Assembly (NCBI RefSeq): GCF_947172395.1 | Contig: NC_069084.1 | Span: 19,221,418-19,285,417 of the forward strand | Direction of reading: 5' to 3' | Length of the DNA stretch: 64,000 nucleotides | Source: Bicyclus anynana | Lineage: Eukaryota > Arthropoda > Insecta > Lepidoptera > Nymphalidae | Part shown: positions 23,699 through 35,094 of the stretch, in pieces | Layout of the letters: every line of letters starts with the position of its first letter | Numbering within the stretch: the first letter of the stretch is position 1 | The notes under the pieces: model-generated | What the model was told of the DNA's origin: nothing | The model's input: the letters and a program-made list of their open reading frames with translations, nothing else | The model's database searches: none | Translations under genes and position numbers: made by a program

Positions 23699-23936
23699 TG
23701 TGATAGCCCAGTGGATATAACCTCTGCCCTCGATTCCGAGGACGTGGGATCGAATCCGGTCTGGGGCATGCATCTCCAGCTTTTCAGTTTAGTTTATGAA
23801 ATTAAATATCGCGCATATCAAACGGTGAAGGAAAAAACATCGTGAGGAAACCTTCATACCAGAGAATTTTCTTTATTCTCTGCGTGTGTGAAGTCTGCCA
23901 ATCCGCCAGCGACAGAAATTCATTTTGATAAGTAGG
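23699..23936 (+). mobile_element. tRNA-derived SINE, family b
   Basis: Starts 'tgatagcccagtggatataa' (A-box-like), then 'gggatcgaatccggtctgg' (B-box-like), then the body 'aaacggtgaaggaaaaaacatcgtgagg', and stops at 'gtctgccaatccgcc'. A fuller reverse copy lies at 33947-34268. Confidence 0.75.
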
Positions 23937-24203
23937 TATATATGTTTATTTAAAATAAATAATGTTGTGATTAATGTTTTCCACGTATGAAGCCGCAGGC
24001 GTAGGCAGGTAGGCTATTTTTTCCTAGACTACCTATCTACCTAAATTAATTTGTAGCACGATAGGGCTATGTAAATGTAAATGGTGTTGTAAACAAAATA
24101 CTCGGAAACTCGTAGACGGACGCTCATGTTTAATATTTAGGTAAATTTGATTTACAATTACAATAATTAAAAATATACCCACGAAAATTAATACGTGTAG
24201 GTC

Positions 24204-24607
24204 CAATGACGTAGCTACCCAGGGGCTAGGCGGTCCAATACTCCGGGGCCCTCAAGTTCAGGGGGCCTTTCGATTCCCTACCAGGAAATTGCGATCAAAT
24301 TGAGCTTTTCCGAAAACGTAGAGCTGCACTATACTCTACCAATGTTTTGTATAACTCGCAAGTGCGAGTTCCAAATTCACCGCTATCTTTCTCATTTTAT
24401 AGTATCGTGTTAAACAGAGAGAGATAGAGGTGAATTCGAAACTCGCACCTGCGAGTTATAAAAATATCGTTACAGAATAGCCTAGCTGATGATAAAGTAG
24501 CTTGACATATTTATGTATTTGTATATATTTAATATTTTTACCTAACCAGTTTAGATAGTAGTGGGGCCCAATTTTGTTTGCACCGGGTCCCTTGGTTACC
24601 TACAGTA
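24204..24607. mobile_element. DNA-transposon relict with an inner foldback element
   Basis: Ends 'caatgacgtagctaccc' and 'cttggttacctacagta' resemble the ends of two other pieces in the window, 52947-53014 ('cagtggtgtagctaggtaac') and 56060-56416 ('agtggcgtagc...gtagctacgcc'). All contain 'ggggcc'-rich subterminal DNA. TIRs of the 'cagtggcgtagct' kind suggest a hAT-like non-autonomous family. A separate inverted repeat sits inside at 24350-24460. Confidence 0.5.
24350..24460. mobile_element. 111-bp foldback element
   Basis: 'tataactcgcaagtgcgagt' at the left and its complement at the right, with arms of about 44 bp and a few mismatches. It lies wholly inside the 24204-24607 relict, so it inserted later or is an inner part of it. 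Confidence 0.7.
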
Positions 24608-25567
24608 ACAGCTCATCGTGGCCGGCCTTGAGTTCACGCGTATTGTTCAATTGAACTGAACTGTAACTAATGTCCCCGCACCGCGCTACAGCAACGGTTC
24701 AAGCTTAAACGGGTTAAACCCATCACATCATCAACGTAAGCCTCCTCTCTCATGAACAAGAGAGACGTGAACTTTCACCTGTCACTGCTATTTCAAAGTA
24801 AATACATTAAACCCTGTTACCTACAATATTATACAGAGTGCTCGAGAGTAATTCCCATAACTTCAAGGTATTAACCACTTATATGAACCGAACTGCACAA
24901 CGAGTAACACACGGCTTTACTCGTAGGTACCAAGTGACAACGTTGCATTTTAAAATATAAATACATACGTCATTATTATGAGGATGCGTGTATGGGACAC
25001 ATTTTAAGATCCATTTACAAAAGAAATGTTATTAACTCCGAAAATATTCGTTTTAAAACACATGTTCCTTTGAATTAATTTTTGTTAAGAATATAACCCT
25101 AGAGTTATGGGAAATACTTCCGAGCATCCTGTATAGCTGTACCTAACCTCCGACGCAAATAGAGAGACGTTCTGTCGCTATGTGTAACTGCACTGGTGCA
25201 CTTAAATGGGTAAAGCAATTTGGATGCGGTTTTTTTATTTGAAAAATGGTTTTCCAGCAATAGCTCTTAAATATATTTTATAAAAATCAGTTTAGCCGTT
25301 TAGATATGGGGGGAATGAAAACAGTAAACAAAGAAAGAGCAGTTTATTGCGGAATTTCTGATAAAAGTAAATTGTTTGTATATGACAATAGTATAGCGGA
25401 CGGAGATCGAACCCCGACCTCTCGGTGATGTGTCCGATCCCTTTACACTTGAGCTATTGAGGCTTTTTTGGAGGCTTTAACGTCTAATTGAGATTATTAG
25501 AAAATCAATCTGGGTGGAAGTTACAAATATTGCATGCCCTGTATCCATTAAAAATAGCACAACTACA
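24608..25567. other. Intron sequence with a minus-strand tRNA-like head
   Basis: 25396-25470: the complement reads 'gcctcaatagctcaagtgta...gaggtcggggttcgatctcc', a tRNA-like SINE head with A- and B-box-like parts. I do not call it a tRNA gene because no 3' acceptor pairing is evident. The rest is AT-rich with nothing recognised. Confidence 0.4.
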
Positions 25568-25731
25568 TCTATACTAATAGTAAAGTTTGTGGGATTGTAG
25601 GAGTAATATCTACATATACGAAACCGATTTTAAAAATGCTGTTAGCCACGTCATTTGTGAGTGTCATAGGTTATATTTTATCCCCGTATTCTCACGGGAA
25701 AAGGCGAGTAAAACCGCCACGCGTCGGCTAG
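25568..25731 (+). mobile_element. Lep1-type Helitron
   Basis: Starts 'tctatactaatagtaaag' and ends 'gccacgcgtcggctag', with 'ttatccccgtattctcacgg' between. 5' TC and 3' CTAG both present. Confidence 0.7.
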
Positions 25732-25853
25732 TTCACGATATGCATGTTCAGTTGAACAACAATAAAACAAAGTCACATACAATTTTATAACATTAATTAG
25801 TAGTAATTAAGAAAACATTCCCTATCACCCTGTGATTACAATGTACTTCATAC

Positions 25854-26006
25854 AGCGCAATTGCTCCAAGCGATAAACCGCGGATCACAAAAGCCCCGGC
25901 TGGCCGCTGCGCTAGAAGGCGGAAGGCCGTGCAGCTCGTATTGCGCGAGGCGTTGGCAGGCTGCCCGGCGCCGCGCGGTGCATGCTCGGCGAGATACATG
26001 CCCGAG
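25854..26006 (-). CDS. Possible extra exon (C2) of the long split gene
   Basis: Minus-strand GC-rich segment of 153 bp: acceptor 'gagtaggcttctag', donor GCT then GTATGA. The frame of exactly 51 codons starts and ends in phase 0, so it could be inserted between exons C and D without a shift. The reading is Arg/Ala-rich (LGHVSRRACTARRRAACQRL...). The GC-rich DNA leaves other frames open too, and the acceptor is weak. It may be an alternative exon or chance. Confidence 0.28.
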
Positions 26007-26344
26007 CTAGAAGCCTACTCTATTGTCTTGCCAACTGTTGTCTTTCCAAAGCTTTTAGCGAAACTTTACTAAACGTCTATTAGGTACCTACGAGTATATA
26101 CTCGTATTTAAAAAATACACATTTTACTCTAGTTTAAGAAAAAATACAGAAAAACGACTCTAAAAGTAAAGATACTTTAGTTCAATGTTCCAAAGTCAAT
26201 ATTTAGATAATAGTTCTAAAGCTAAGCTATCCTGTTTAGCATAACATTATTGGTATGAGAGAGATGTTAAACCCTAAACTTTTAAGGTGTCAGTCATTAA
26301 CACAATATAACGTTGACAAATTTGCGCGTATAACTTAATAAATA

Positions 26345-26505
26345 ACTTTTTATAATAATAAGTAACTGACGGACCAAGCTGATGACCTGCCTGATGGTAA
26401 GTGGAAAACCATCGACCACTAGCAGACTAAGCAGCTGAGTGTCAAGCCTCATGTGCCTGTACCAAGCCTTTGGACCTGAACACATCGATTCTATTTGCAG
26501 GCACA
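26345..26505 (+). repeat. Interspersed repeat, family unknown
   Basis: 'aactgacggaccaagctgat...cctgatggtaagtggaaaacc...tgtgcctgtaccaagc' has the look of a dispersed lepidopteran element because it shares the 'gatggtaagtgg' piece with SINE tails. No ends were found. Confidence 0.35.
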
Positions 26506-26738
26506 AATATGCAAGGTGCTTATTAAAGTGCTTCTGACGGGTTCTTGATCTGTCACAAAAAGGTACTACTACTAAACTACTAGAGATAAATATAGTCTAA
26601 TGGTCACACTAGACACATGTTAATGTCTACAAAACACAATAATAAAATGCAATAATTAAAACACACGTGGTAGTAGTAGTCCACTAAAATAAATTCTGAA
26701 AATTATTTGGTCCTTCGAGCCGGACGGTCGGTACTTAC

Positions 26739-26848
26739 GGGTCGTGAGGGTAGTGTGTTGTGCGGGTGGGTGAGGGGGGGCGGCGGGCGGCGCAGGCGGG
26801 CCAGAGCGCTCAGCAGCCCGTCCGTGGTCACGCGCCCGCGGCCCGCAT
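26739..26848 (-). CDS. Exon C of the long split gene
   Basis: Minus-strand exon of 110 bp with acceptor 'cgtgtgtgtgcgcag' and a consensus donor, GACCC then GTAAGTACC. Two bases complete the codon begun in exon B (C plus AT gives His). Then 36 codons follow (AGRGRVTTDGLLSALARLRR..., then a Pro-rich end THPHNTLPSRP), finishing in phase 0. The VTTDGLLSALARLRR part looks like an amphipathic helix; the tail is proline-rich. A second open frame exists in this GC-rich DNA (CGPRARDHGRAAERS...), but its phase fits neither neighbour. Protein family not recognised. Confidence 0.65.
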
Positions 26849-29409
26849 CTGCGCACACACACGTCACGTTACGTTACGTTACGTACATAAATTACACTAC
26901 AACTATGTTGAACATGAAGTGCTGTAGGTGAAATCATACAGGCCTATGTCGTTTAACATTTACTCGTAGGTAAATGTCGCATATCCACTAGCAGTGCGGA
27001 GAGAATATGACTATGGGTGCTGTTACACCACTTAACACCAGAAAGGTATGGATTTGGTGATTGGGCAGTTGTAAAGAAATGAAAATATATGGATTTTGTA
27101 TTAAGAGTTGTCCAGGAAAAGATGATTGATTCTTTATCGCCGAACACCGGCCGCAGTCTCTCCATGTCTATCTTATCTAAGCCAGGGACTAAAATCTCTG
27201 TAACAGGTTATCTTATTATAATAGGGAGCCGAAGAGGGATTTTTTGCAGTTACACATTAACATAAGGAAATATACCTCGCACGTTGTTCAGTACCTCCAC
27301 CAAGTATGAGCCCTTAATATTGGTGGGTGCGTTTAGGGCAACCAAAAAAAACCTAACTTCAGAAAAACTTAAACAGTACGTCAGATTAAGATAAGATAGG
27401 TAAGTTGATATCTAAAATGTGTGCAATTTGAAAATCTGACGATTTGATAGTAACATAATGGAATGGGAGAGTTCTAAAGTTACAAAATAACACCCTTATA
27501 TTTCTGCGCGGTTAATTTTTTACTTATTTTGAATGAACTAATCTCCTGAATAATGGCTCATGTTTTCTGGTGATTTCATTAAGCCTAAGTAATAAAATTC
27601 TTTCTATCATCTTCTCTACCAAATCTAATCGATTCCAATGATGCTTAAGTAACTGCAAATTTAGCATCCCGGGCTACCCTACTATAAGGGCATCTCCTTG
27701 GACGTATTGTTTAGTAAAATGTACATAAGAACGCTAAAGAATATTTAATCAGAAATTGTTTATACATATTTACAGTTTTATTCTTAAAATCAGAATTGTA
27801 CACAGAATCGACCAATAGCAGTTTCTAAACAAAGTTACAATAAAGATAAATTGTAACAATAAAAATGCGCTTAAAGCGCGTATTCTCCAAATGAATAAAC
27901 TTTACCCAATGTTTACGAGGGGCTATGAATGCTTGTCTAGATATTGTCATTGGTGTAGCTCTAGACCGAGCCGTGCTCAGCGTGCGAACGTGCGCTTTAC
28001 AGATCCGAGGGAGACCTAAAGGGATCCTTGGAATGTATTGTCTATTATTGAGGCTTTTACTGAACTAAGATAAGCTACACGGGAAATTTTCTCATAAAAT
28101 GATCATTCTAAGCTAATATACTTACCTAATTATGCGCAAATTAAAAAGTATTATATGATTAATAATCTAATCTAATTAATATATACATTTAATATTTTCA
28201 TCTATTAGATGAAGCCACTACAAAGCTTGGGCGGATTTAGTCAAACCGCCATTAAAGTTAACAACGAATTGCTACCATACAACTTTCGTATTATAAAAAG
28301 CATCAATCGCATTAACCAATCAAGTTGTTTGCTTTTTAGTCAGTTATTAATATACTATAAAGTTTGTAGTAACGGCGCAGCTATGGAATATCGCAGAGAA
28401 GTGCATGGTATAGGTTGCAACCATGTTGCAACTACACAATTGTTGCAACTTACACCCCAAGCTGTTGTTAATCTGCGTTCTACTAACCTGTCCGGTGATG
28501 TGAAACGACGGTTAAATGCAGAAAATACGAATCCCTAAATTGACTATCGATTAAAAATAAACCAACGCTCTGACATTGGCAGCTGTAAAATACTTTTCGA
28601 TCACAAATATCAGAGGACACGTTAAACGATTTATTCCAATACTAGCGACCACCTGCGACTTTGTCTGCCCTTAGACCTCATTAATCCGGCCCTCTCGCAA
28701 AATCCGTTCTTAGTGGACGTCTACTAACTACCCTCTGCCTTTCAACTTAATACGTTAAGCGGATTTCCAGATATCGTCATGAATGACCTTTCGCATTTAT
28801 ATATTGAGATTTATATTTGAAATGTTTAAAAGATTGCACTTGTAGTGTGTCCAATTAAACAGAACAAGAAACAGTACAAACATCGCACCTACCCCTGACA
28901 GTAATAACAAATACTTACTTAAGCATATCTATATATATACTTTTGTATTACGACTACGTTACGTATCAATCATAGAAAACAAACTTTTTACTGTTGTTCC
29001 TTGACAGATTGCAAAAGTCCAAATGTAAACATTTGCCGAGTTCCTAGACAAACATAACTTGTATTGTGTACGTCGGGCAGCAAACACAGTTGCTTATACA
29101 TACACTTCTACTTACAATTGTACAGACTAAACAGCTTTTCGACAAAATCAAAGCTCCGCGCAGTCAGAAAACGTGTTCAGACGTTCTGCGTTTTGCGCAA
29201 TGTTTGTCACAAAGTTCAGAATGCGGAACTCTGTCTGGGTGCACGGATTCTAAACAATCTGAAACCCAAACCGTATCACGACACGGTTTGTGACGAAAAA
29301 GTACAAAGTAAAAAACCAGTCAGTCAGTTCTTCATCGCTGCGAGGTTAAGGTGACATTTGACCGCAATTTAAATCGAGGACCACACCTATGTGGGACGTT
29401 TTGGACCTT

Positions 29410-29453
29410 GGCAGATTATTAATTATATTATTTGATGTAATTAATAATCTGCC
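29410..29453. repeat. 16-bp perfect inverted repeat
   Basis: 'ggcagattattaatta' at 29410-29425 and its exact complement at 29438-29453, with a 12-base loop. Confidence 0.85.
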
Positions 29454-30224
29454 TGCATTTAATAAGTGTTACTGTTAGACAAGATGTTATCTCACCATTG
29501 ATATGGGATCAATGTACGGTGTTACTCAGGCATTCTAGAAATCTTAAATGAAGTTTAACCCTGTAGACGGAAAAGCTTTTTTGACTATAAGTACATTAAG
29601 GCTGACATATGGACGGAGTTTAGGTAGAAGTAACTAAACTCAGAATAGTCAATGCATATTCAGAACTTCCACACATTCACAGCGGGAACATGCGACGCAC
29701 ATAACCTAGAAAAAATAATTCAGCAATAAATCAAATTTATCTCACACCCCGGGGGTGGACTCGTAAGAGAAGGAAAATATATCGCGCGGCCGTAATCGAG
29801 TCAGTCGGCGAAGTGCTGCGTAACTCGATAACGGCGACTGAGGCGGCGCTGGTGTGGTAATTGAGCTGAGCAAACGCTCAGGCCGACTGCAGTAACCCAT
29901 AGGCCAAGAGCCACCGCTATGAAAGGAACTGGAAAGCGAAGTTCCCGCGAGAATCTGCCCGGTAACGTTCGCCTATAAGCGCGATCCTTGGATCGTTAGG
30001 TATGAAATCTGGTACGAGTAGGTAGCGCCAATATTGTAACTTGTACTAATTGTATGAGTTTCGTGGTTATACGTAAGTAATCATACCAGCTCTGAGCTTA
30101 TTATGACCCGTGTTCTCATCGAAAAAAATGAAACAGTCTGCCTGAACATTACTTGTGGACTGTTTCAATTTGTTTGATAAAAAGTATAGTTTAATAATGA
30201 ATGATGTCATACTTTATTAAATGG

Positions 30225-30440
30225 TTAAATTCTTGATTGAGTTTTTTAGCAATATCTCGAACCACGGCGAAGGGGCGCCATAAAGCAGTCCGAGATAGAG
30301 ACTTGATCCGCCTCGGCTTGAAGAATTTGTAGATCCAGATTTCGGGCTGCTACTGACAATTTCTAGCAAGAAGTACAGTTCCATAATATTTCGCGTGACT
30401 CCGACCCGGGATTTCATGATACGAAGCCGCATTTACTAAA
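30225..30440 (-). mobile_element. Diverged SINE, family c
   Basis: Complement reads 'catgaaatcccgggtcgg' (B-box-like), 'cttgctagaaattgtcag', 'tagcagcccgaaatctgg', matching the head-body order of the family c copies at 40405 and 48343. The open frame at 30217-30432 is this repeat. Confidence 0.5.
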
Positions 30441-30691
30441 CACTGAACTAACAAGTTTCATAACAAACACAATATTACACCGTTCTAATCTATAGACAAG
30501 AGTTTATGTTTGAGTGACCTGAGAGAACTTGTACAATAACATCGAATGTTGTTAATGTTGTTCAGATCCAAACATCAACATCCAACTTCAAGCACATTTT
30601 AGCACAAACTAAACTGTAGCATCAATTTATAATTACAGTACGAACTTTATAAATATAGTTCCCGTTGTAATACTTGTATAAGCTGACGCGG

Positions 30692-30858
30692 AGTACACTG
30701 AGAAACACTGAGCTTACACTGAGATACACTGAGCTACACTGAGCTATACTTGAACTACACTGAGCTACACTTGAGCTACACTGAGCTACACTGAGCTATA
30801 CTTGAACTACACTGAGCTACACTAAGCTACATTGAGCTACACTGAGATGCACTGAGAT
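30692..30858. repeat. 12-bp tandem repeat (acactgagctac)n
   Basis: About 13 units of 'acactgagctac' with variants 'tatacttgaact' and 'acactgagatac'; a longer period is visible where the 'tatacttgaactac' variant recurs at about 60 bp. Confidence 0.85.
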
Positions 30859-31022
30859 ATTTTATATTTGTTTTCTTGGGATTTTAACCTTGATGGATCT
30901 TGAAGTAAACGAGGGTACTCTAAAATTTTTAGAGAACTTTAAAAGTCAGTATTTACTATATTGTAAAACAAAAAAAATATTTTGATACTGATGAAGATTA
31001 TTTTAGTATTCGTTTATCAAAC

Positions 31023-31346
31023 ACTAGCAGCACCACGCAGCTTCACCTACGCAGCTCTCATTCCGGTGGAAATACCATGGGAACAATATGTAACTTATGT
31101 AAGTGACTGATACCGCACCGGTAAGCGCAGTGTTGGTCGACCCCCCACTAGGTGGACAGAGCACATCAAGCGGGTTGCAGGATGCTGCTGGATGCTGGCG
31201 GCTCGAGACCGTTGTTTGGAAGTCTCGCTGTGGACATCCATCGGCTGGTAATGATGATTATGATGCTGACTCACTGATAAAGTATTTTTCAAATCGGTCC
31301 AGTAGTTTAGGACTTCAGTTAATACAAACAAATAATAAAATCTTTC
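31023..31346 (-). mobile_element. Lep1 Helitron interrupted by an RTE LINE tail
   Basis: The CTAG end of a minus-strand Lep1 lies at 31023-31085 and its 5' part ('aaatcggtccagtagttt', 'caaacaaataataaaatc') at 31286-31346. Between them (31103-31270) is a plus-strand piece reading 'agcgggttgcaggatgctgc...ggctcgagacc...atgatgattatgatg', the 3' end typical of RTE-type LINEs. Another copy of that tail is at 55855-55990. Confidence 0.5.
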
Positions 31347-31474
31347 CTGTTTAAAGAACATCTACAATATATTACTATCGATTTATAGAACAAATTTAGA
31401 AAAGCCCCAAGACAGACACTAATTTCACAAACATGCTGGCCAGTCGCATCCCTGTAATTTATCAAGAGCGCACC

Positions 31475-31509
31475 GGGGGGTGCGGGGTGCGGGTGCGGGT
31501 GCGGGGGGG
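31475..31509 (+). other. G-quadruplex-type G-run array
   Basis: Five runs of three to seven G separated by 'tgc' (ggggggtgcggggtgcgggt...). Read on the minus strand it gives a Pro/His-rich frame next to a strong acceptor (gatttaatctcccgcag), but no donor or phase fits, so I do not call an exon. Confidence 0.7.
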
Positions 31510-33733
31510 ATGTGACGGAGGCTGACGGCGGTCTGCGGGAGATTAAATCAAAAATGTAACCCAAAATAAATTGACCGTAAATGTGGTCGGCAGGAAATGG
31601 TGCGCGGATGAGTACGTTTGAGTATGTACAATGATGTAAGTATAGCTCCCGGCAAGTCAGTTGAACCAAAATGACAGCTATTTTTTTTTTATTTCTGTTT
31701 TTGTTTTGTTTAATTGTTTAAAAATAACAGTGGCGTTCTATATGTCGGAGGATTAGATAATAGCGCCATCTATCCGCCTTCAAGGAGTACGTGTCGTTTA
31801 TCTGTCAGTTGTTTGTCGGTGGGCAATGGGCATCTGCCAGTTGACGATCTCGGGGCGAGCACGCGCCACGTAGTATTAACTCTCAAGTTTATTCAGTTAA
31901 ACGCTTTAGTTGGATCTAGTCAGTGTAACAGTGAGTGAGAGAATTGAGTGAGTCTGTTATTCGTATAGTCCAGCCATTGCATTGTTAGCTACTTAGCTGG
32001 AAGCCAACACGAGCGGGGAAGGGGAGCATTTACATGTAATCAAAGGATCCTTTAACCCTGCTTGACTGCCTGCCCTATGATAGTTAATCCTGGTTTACAT
32101 CTGATAGTATTAGCGCTATACTTGATTAATATTGTAATTAGAGGGTAGACCTGTAGAAGTAAGTCAACGGTATTTGACATTCCTGACATAAAGCGTAGAA
32201 CCTAGTTGAGACTTAACACGATATCCCGATATTTAGCCCGCGTGATTGAGAGTCTGTTCTCCGTTAATCAGAAGTGGAAGTTAGTCATGAGCCGGCATAT
32301 ATTTCAAGAAAAAATAAATGCTACGTACATTAACCTACTTCTACAAGTCGTTTCATCATCAGAGATCAAGGACTTTTTTAATTGAGCCAATGAAGATCTC
32401 AGACTCTCAGAGTATCCACATTTAATAATGTCAATATTAAATACATAGCAGACCTCCCCCGCGGTTTTACTGGCACTGATACTTCGCGAGAATACGGGGA
32501 TAAAATATAGCCTATGTTACTGGCATTGTTCCTCCGTAAGAATACGGGGACAGAATATAGCCTATGTTACTTGCTAATAATGTAACTTTTCATTAGTGAT
32601 AGGTTTTTAAAAATAGAATAGGCAACTATTGAGATTGCTCCATGGTGGGTCCGTTCAAGTATAAATAGTAGGTAATTATGTAGATAGTAGTTGTTAACCA
32701 TAAACAGAAGACTCTCGCGACTTCATCAGTTTAGCTAACTTTCCCTAAGTCCATAATGTACCTAACCGAAGCTAAAGGCTATTGCTATATTTTTTAAACT
32801 ACAAATCAGTTTAGCTAACTTTGATCCCTAAGTACATAATGTAACTTTTTTTTTTTTTCGGTGGGGGAAATCTCTTTGTGAGATACCCGACTTATTGGGG
32901 GACAAGACGGGTTATGTGGGACCACTAAAACCCCCTCGGTGGCCACCCTCAGTGCATATTGGGATGCTCCGGGATCTCTTTTGAACTCGCCGGTGCATCC
33001 GTTGCACTACGCCTCTAGTGCTCGTCTAAGAGTATATATATATTTTATGATGTCATACCACGCATAGCAGCTTGTGCCACTGTAAGCTGCTATCTTCCAG
33101 TGTCGCGGATTATGAGCAGCCAAAGCCCCCACTCTGGCCGCTAACTGAAGCTAAAGGCTATTGCTACATTTTTTTTACCAACAAGTCAATATACAGTGTA
33201 TCTATACTTATGAACAGCTTACACGTGAATTGACAAAAGTGCATAATAACGTTTCAGCATTTCCAAGGTAAGGTAAGACGTTAGAACACAAAAATCTCTT
33301 ATTTTCTTTGGTTGCCCCAACAGTTTCCGCCAATATACGAACCAGATAACATGAACGACTAAGTAACCTTTAACTTGAACCGATCACAAAAGAAGTGTGC
33401 GCGAACTGTACGCACACAAGTACGTCACTCGCCTGACCTCGGCTAGACACTGCTGGTGATGACGCAGCGCAGCGCGCTCGTCGACAGTGAATGCTGTGAG
33501 TGCTGCCCAAAGTTACCACCCAATGAACTCGGTATTCGTTAGCAGCCTATTCAAATGACCCACTCCAGGGCTGGACTAGAGCGTTTTTTTAATCAAAACG
33601 TTAGTTTTGAGCTTATTGTTAAAATAATAACTAGATTAATTTAGTATAGTTTATCTGAAAGTGAATGTAAAGTTTTAAAGAGAAAATAATAATCACAACA
33701 TTGAGAAGAATGATAAATTTAAAAGAGCAACTG
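31510..33733. other. Intron sequence with Lep1 fragments
   Basis: 32444-32573 holds two tandem minus-strand Lep1 pieces, each with 'gaatacggggata/caaaatatagcctatgtta'. 31730-31990 is a GC-richer tract ('gccatctatccgccttcaag...cagtgtaacagtgag') that could be a decayed LTR. No gene. Confidence 0.35.
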
Positions 33734-33816
33734 TTTAGTCTATTGCCAGTTCTTCTCAATAGTCTGCCTTCCAAACTGGTAGGCAGACTATTGAGAGAAG
33801 TTTGCAAATAGTCAAA
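33734..33816. mobile_element. Foldback element with 35-bp arms
   Basis: Inner 15 bases 'tctcaatagtctgcc' and 'ggcagactattgaga' pair perfectly; the outer 20 bases pair with mismatches. Confidence 0.65.
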
Positions 33817-33946
33817 TAAGACGATTAGATTTAAAAGTGCTCGTAAACTTAGCCTACTTGAAATAAATAAATTCTGAAAGTTTAATTTATAAAACAATAA
33901 TAATAGACGACATATGAAGATAGCTCACATGGTGTTAAGTGAAAAC

Positions 33947-34268
33947 CCATTCATCATTCATCATCATTATCAACCTATATTCGGCCCACTGCTGAGTTCG
34001 AGTCTCCTCTCAGAATTAGAGGGTTTAGGCCAATAGTCCACCACGCTAGCCCAATGCGGATTGGCAGACTTCACACACGCATAGAATTAAGAAAATTCTC
34101 TGGTATTTAGGTTTCCTCACGATGTTTTCCTTCACCGTTTGAGACACGTGATATTTAATTTCTTAAAATGCACACAACTGAAAAGTTGGAGGTGCATGCC
34201 CCGGACCGGGTATGAACCTACACCCTCCGGAATTGGAGGCAAAGGTCATCTGTCCACTGGGTTATTAC
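33947..34268 (-). mobile_element. tRNA-derived SINE, family b, near full length
   Basis: On the complement: head 'taacccagtggacagatgac...gggtgtaggttcatacccgg', body 'aaacggtgaaggaaaacatcgtgagg', and a tail reaching 'gataatgatgatgaatgatg' at 33947. The simple ATG/ATC tail is typical of this family. The open frame at 34139-34528 is partly this repeat. Confidence 0.75.
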
Positions 34269-34786
34269 GTGAAAACCCATTCACTAGGAACATATGGACA
34301 ACTTATGACATACATAAAAACCAATCCTCCTGTGCTTGTAATTACACCCTGACAGAGCCATGCTACTTGGCGAATGAAATGAGTATAGAGACAGTAGGTA
34401 CTTCGATGGATGCTGTATCAGTACGACCTCTACTACTATTTAACCCCGACCTTATAGAACCACTTTACGTGTATAGATCCAATAGGATCGAATCAACAGT
34501 ACCCCTGTCAAATCCCCGCCCTACATAACTTCAGAGTACGATAGCAGTCACAGTTACCTCGTCACCGGACAAAGAGAACAAGCATAAAGTCATATTTAGG
34601 TACGCTTCGTAGATAAGATCGAATGAGTCAACATTAAAAAAACCACATGTAGTTCCGTGCAAACTACGATCGGTATCAGTTTGGAATGTCAATTGGTCGC
34701 GTGTCGATGCACTGACGTCACTGCGCGATGACCATTTCCTTCTACCGAGTTAACAGTTGATGACACTATGCTATCGCCCAGCCCCC

Positions 34787-34950
34787 CTAGCCAAGTGGCA
34801 CGTCAATTCTCTTTCTACGATCGTTAACGCTTCGAAAACTAGAAAGATGTATGGAAATGACAGGTCACGTGATCAAGATCTGTCATTCCCATACATTTTT
34901 CTAGTTTTCGAAGTGATTGTAGAAAGAGAATCGACGTGCCACTTGGCTAG
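34787..34950. mobile_element. 164-bp foldback MITE with ~75-bp arms
   Basis: Arms start 'ctagccaagtggcacgtc' and end with the complement 'gacgtgccacttggctag'; inside, 'ttcgaaaactagaaagatgt' pairs with 'acatttttctagttttcgaa'. The short centre holds 'gtcacgtgatcaagatc'. The whole unit would fold as one long hairpin. Confidence 0.8.
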
Positions 34951-35094
34951 CGGGCAGGGACGACCGACGACAGCACTGCATCATGTCCGGAGCCGGTCGC
35001 CGGAGTGTGACACGTTCAGCAGCAAATATTCCGGAGGTTAGCTACCTGCGTATTTTTGGAAAGCCCCACACGTTACTCGTATTTGAAATGAGGA

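Larger units (their letters stand above)
26849..30691. other. Part of the 17-kb intron between exons B and C
   Basis: (cgtta)n at 26864-26884; GC-rich short reads near 29750-29900; overlapping open frames at 29064-29354 and 28209-28538 without splice context. 30225-30440 holds a minus-strand family c SINE (own entry). No exon with matching phase was found. Confidence 0.35.

Noticed and set aside
25396..25470. tRNA gene
   Set aside because: Same reasoning: SINE-like head, no complete cloverleaf evident.
30217..30432. 71-codon minus-strand frame
   Set aside because: It coincides with a family c SINE copy.
31440..31545. Pro-rich frame after a strong acceptor on the minus strand
   Set aside because: No acceptable donor or phase; composition comes from the G-run array.
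33471..33498. 28-bp plus-strand microexon ending in GTGAGT
   Set aside because: Too short, weak acceptor, and no plus-strand partner nearby.
34139..34528. 129-codon plus-strand frame
   Set aside because: The first third is the reverse of a family b SINE; the rest has no splice or motif support.
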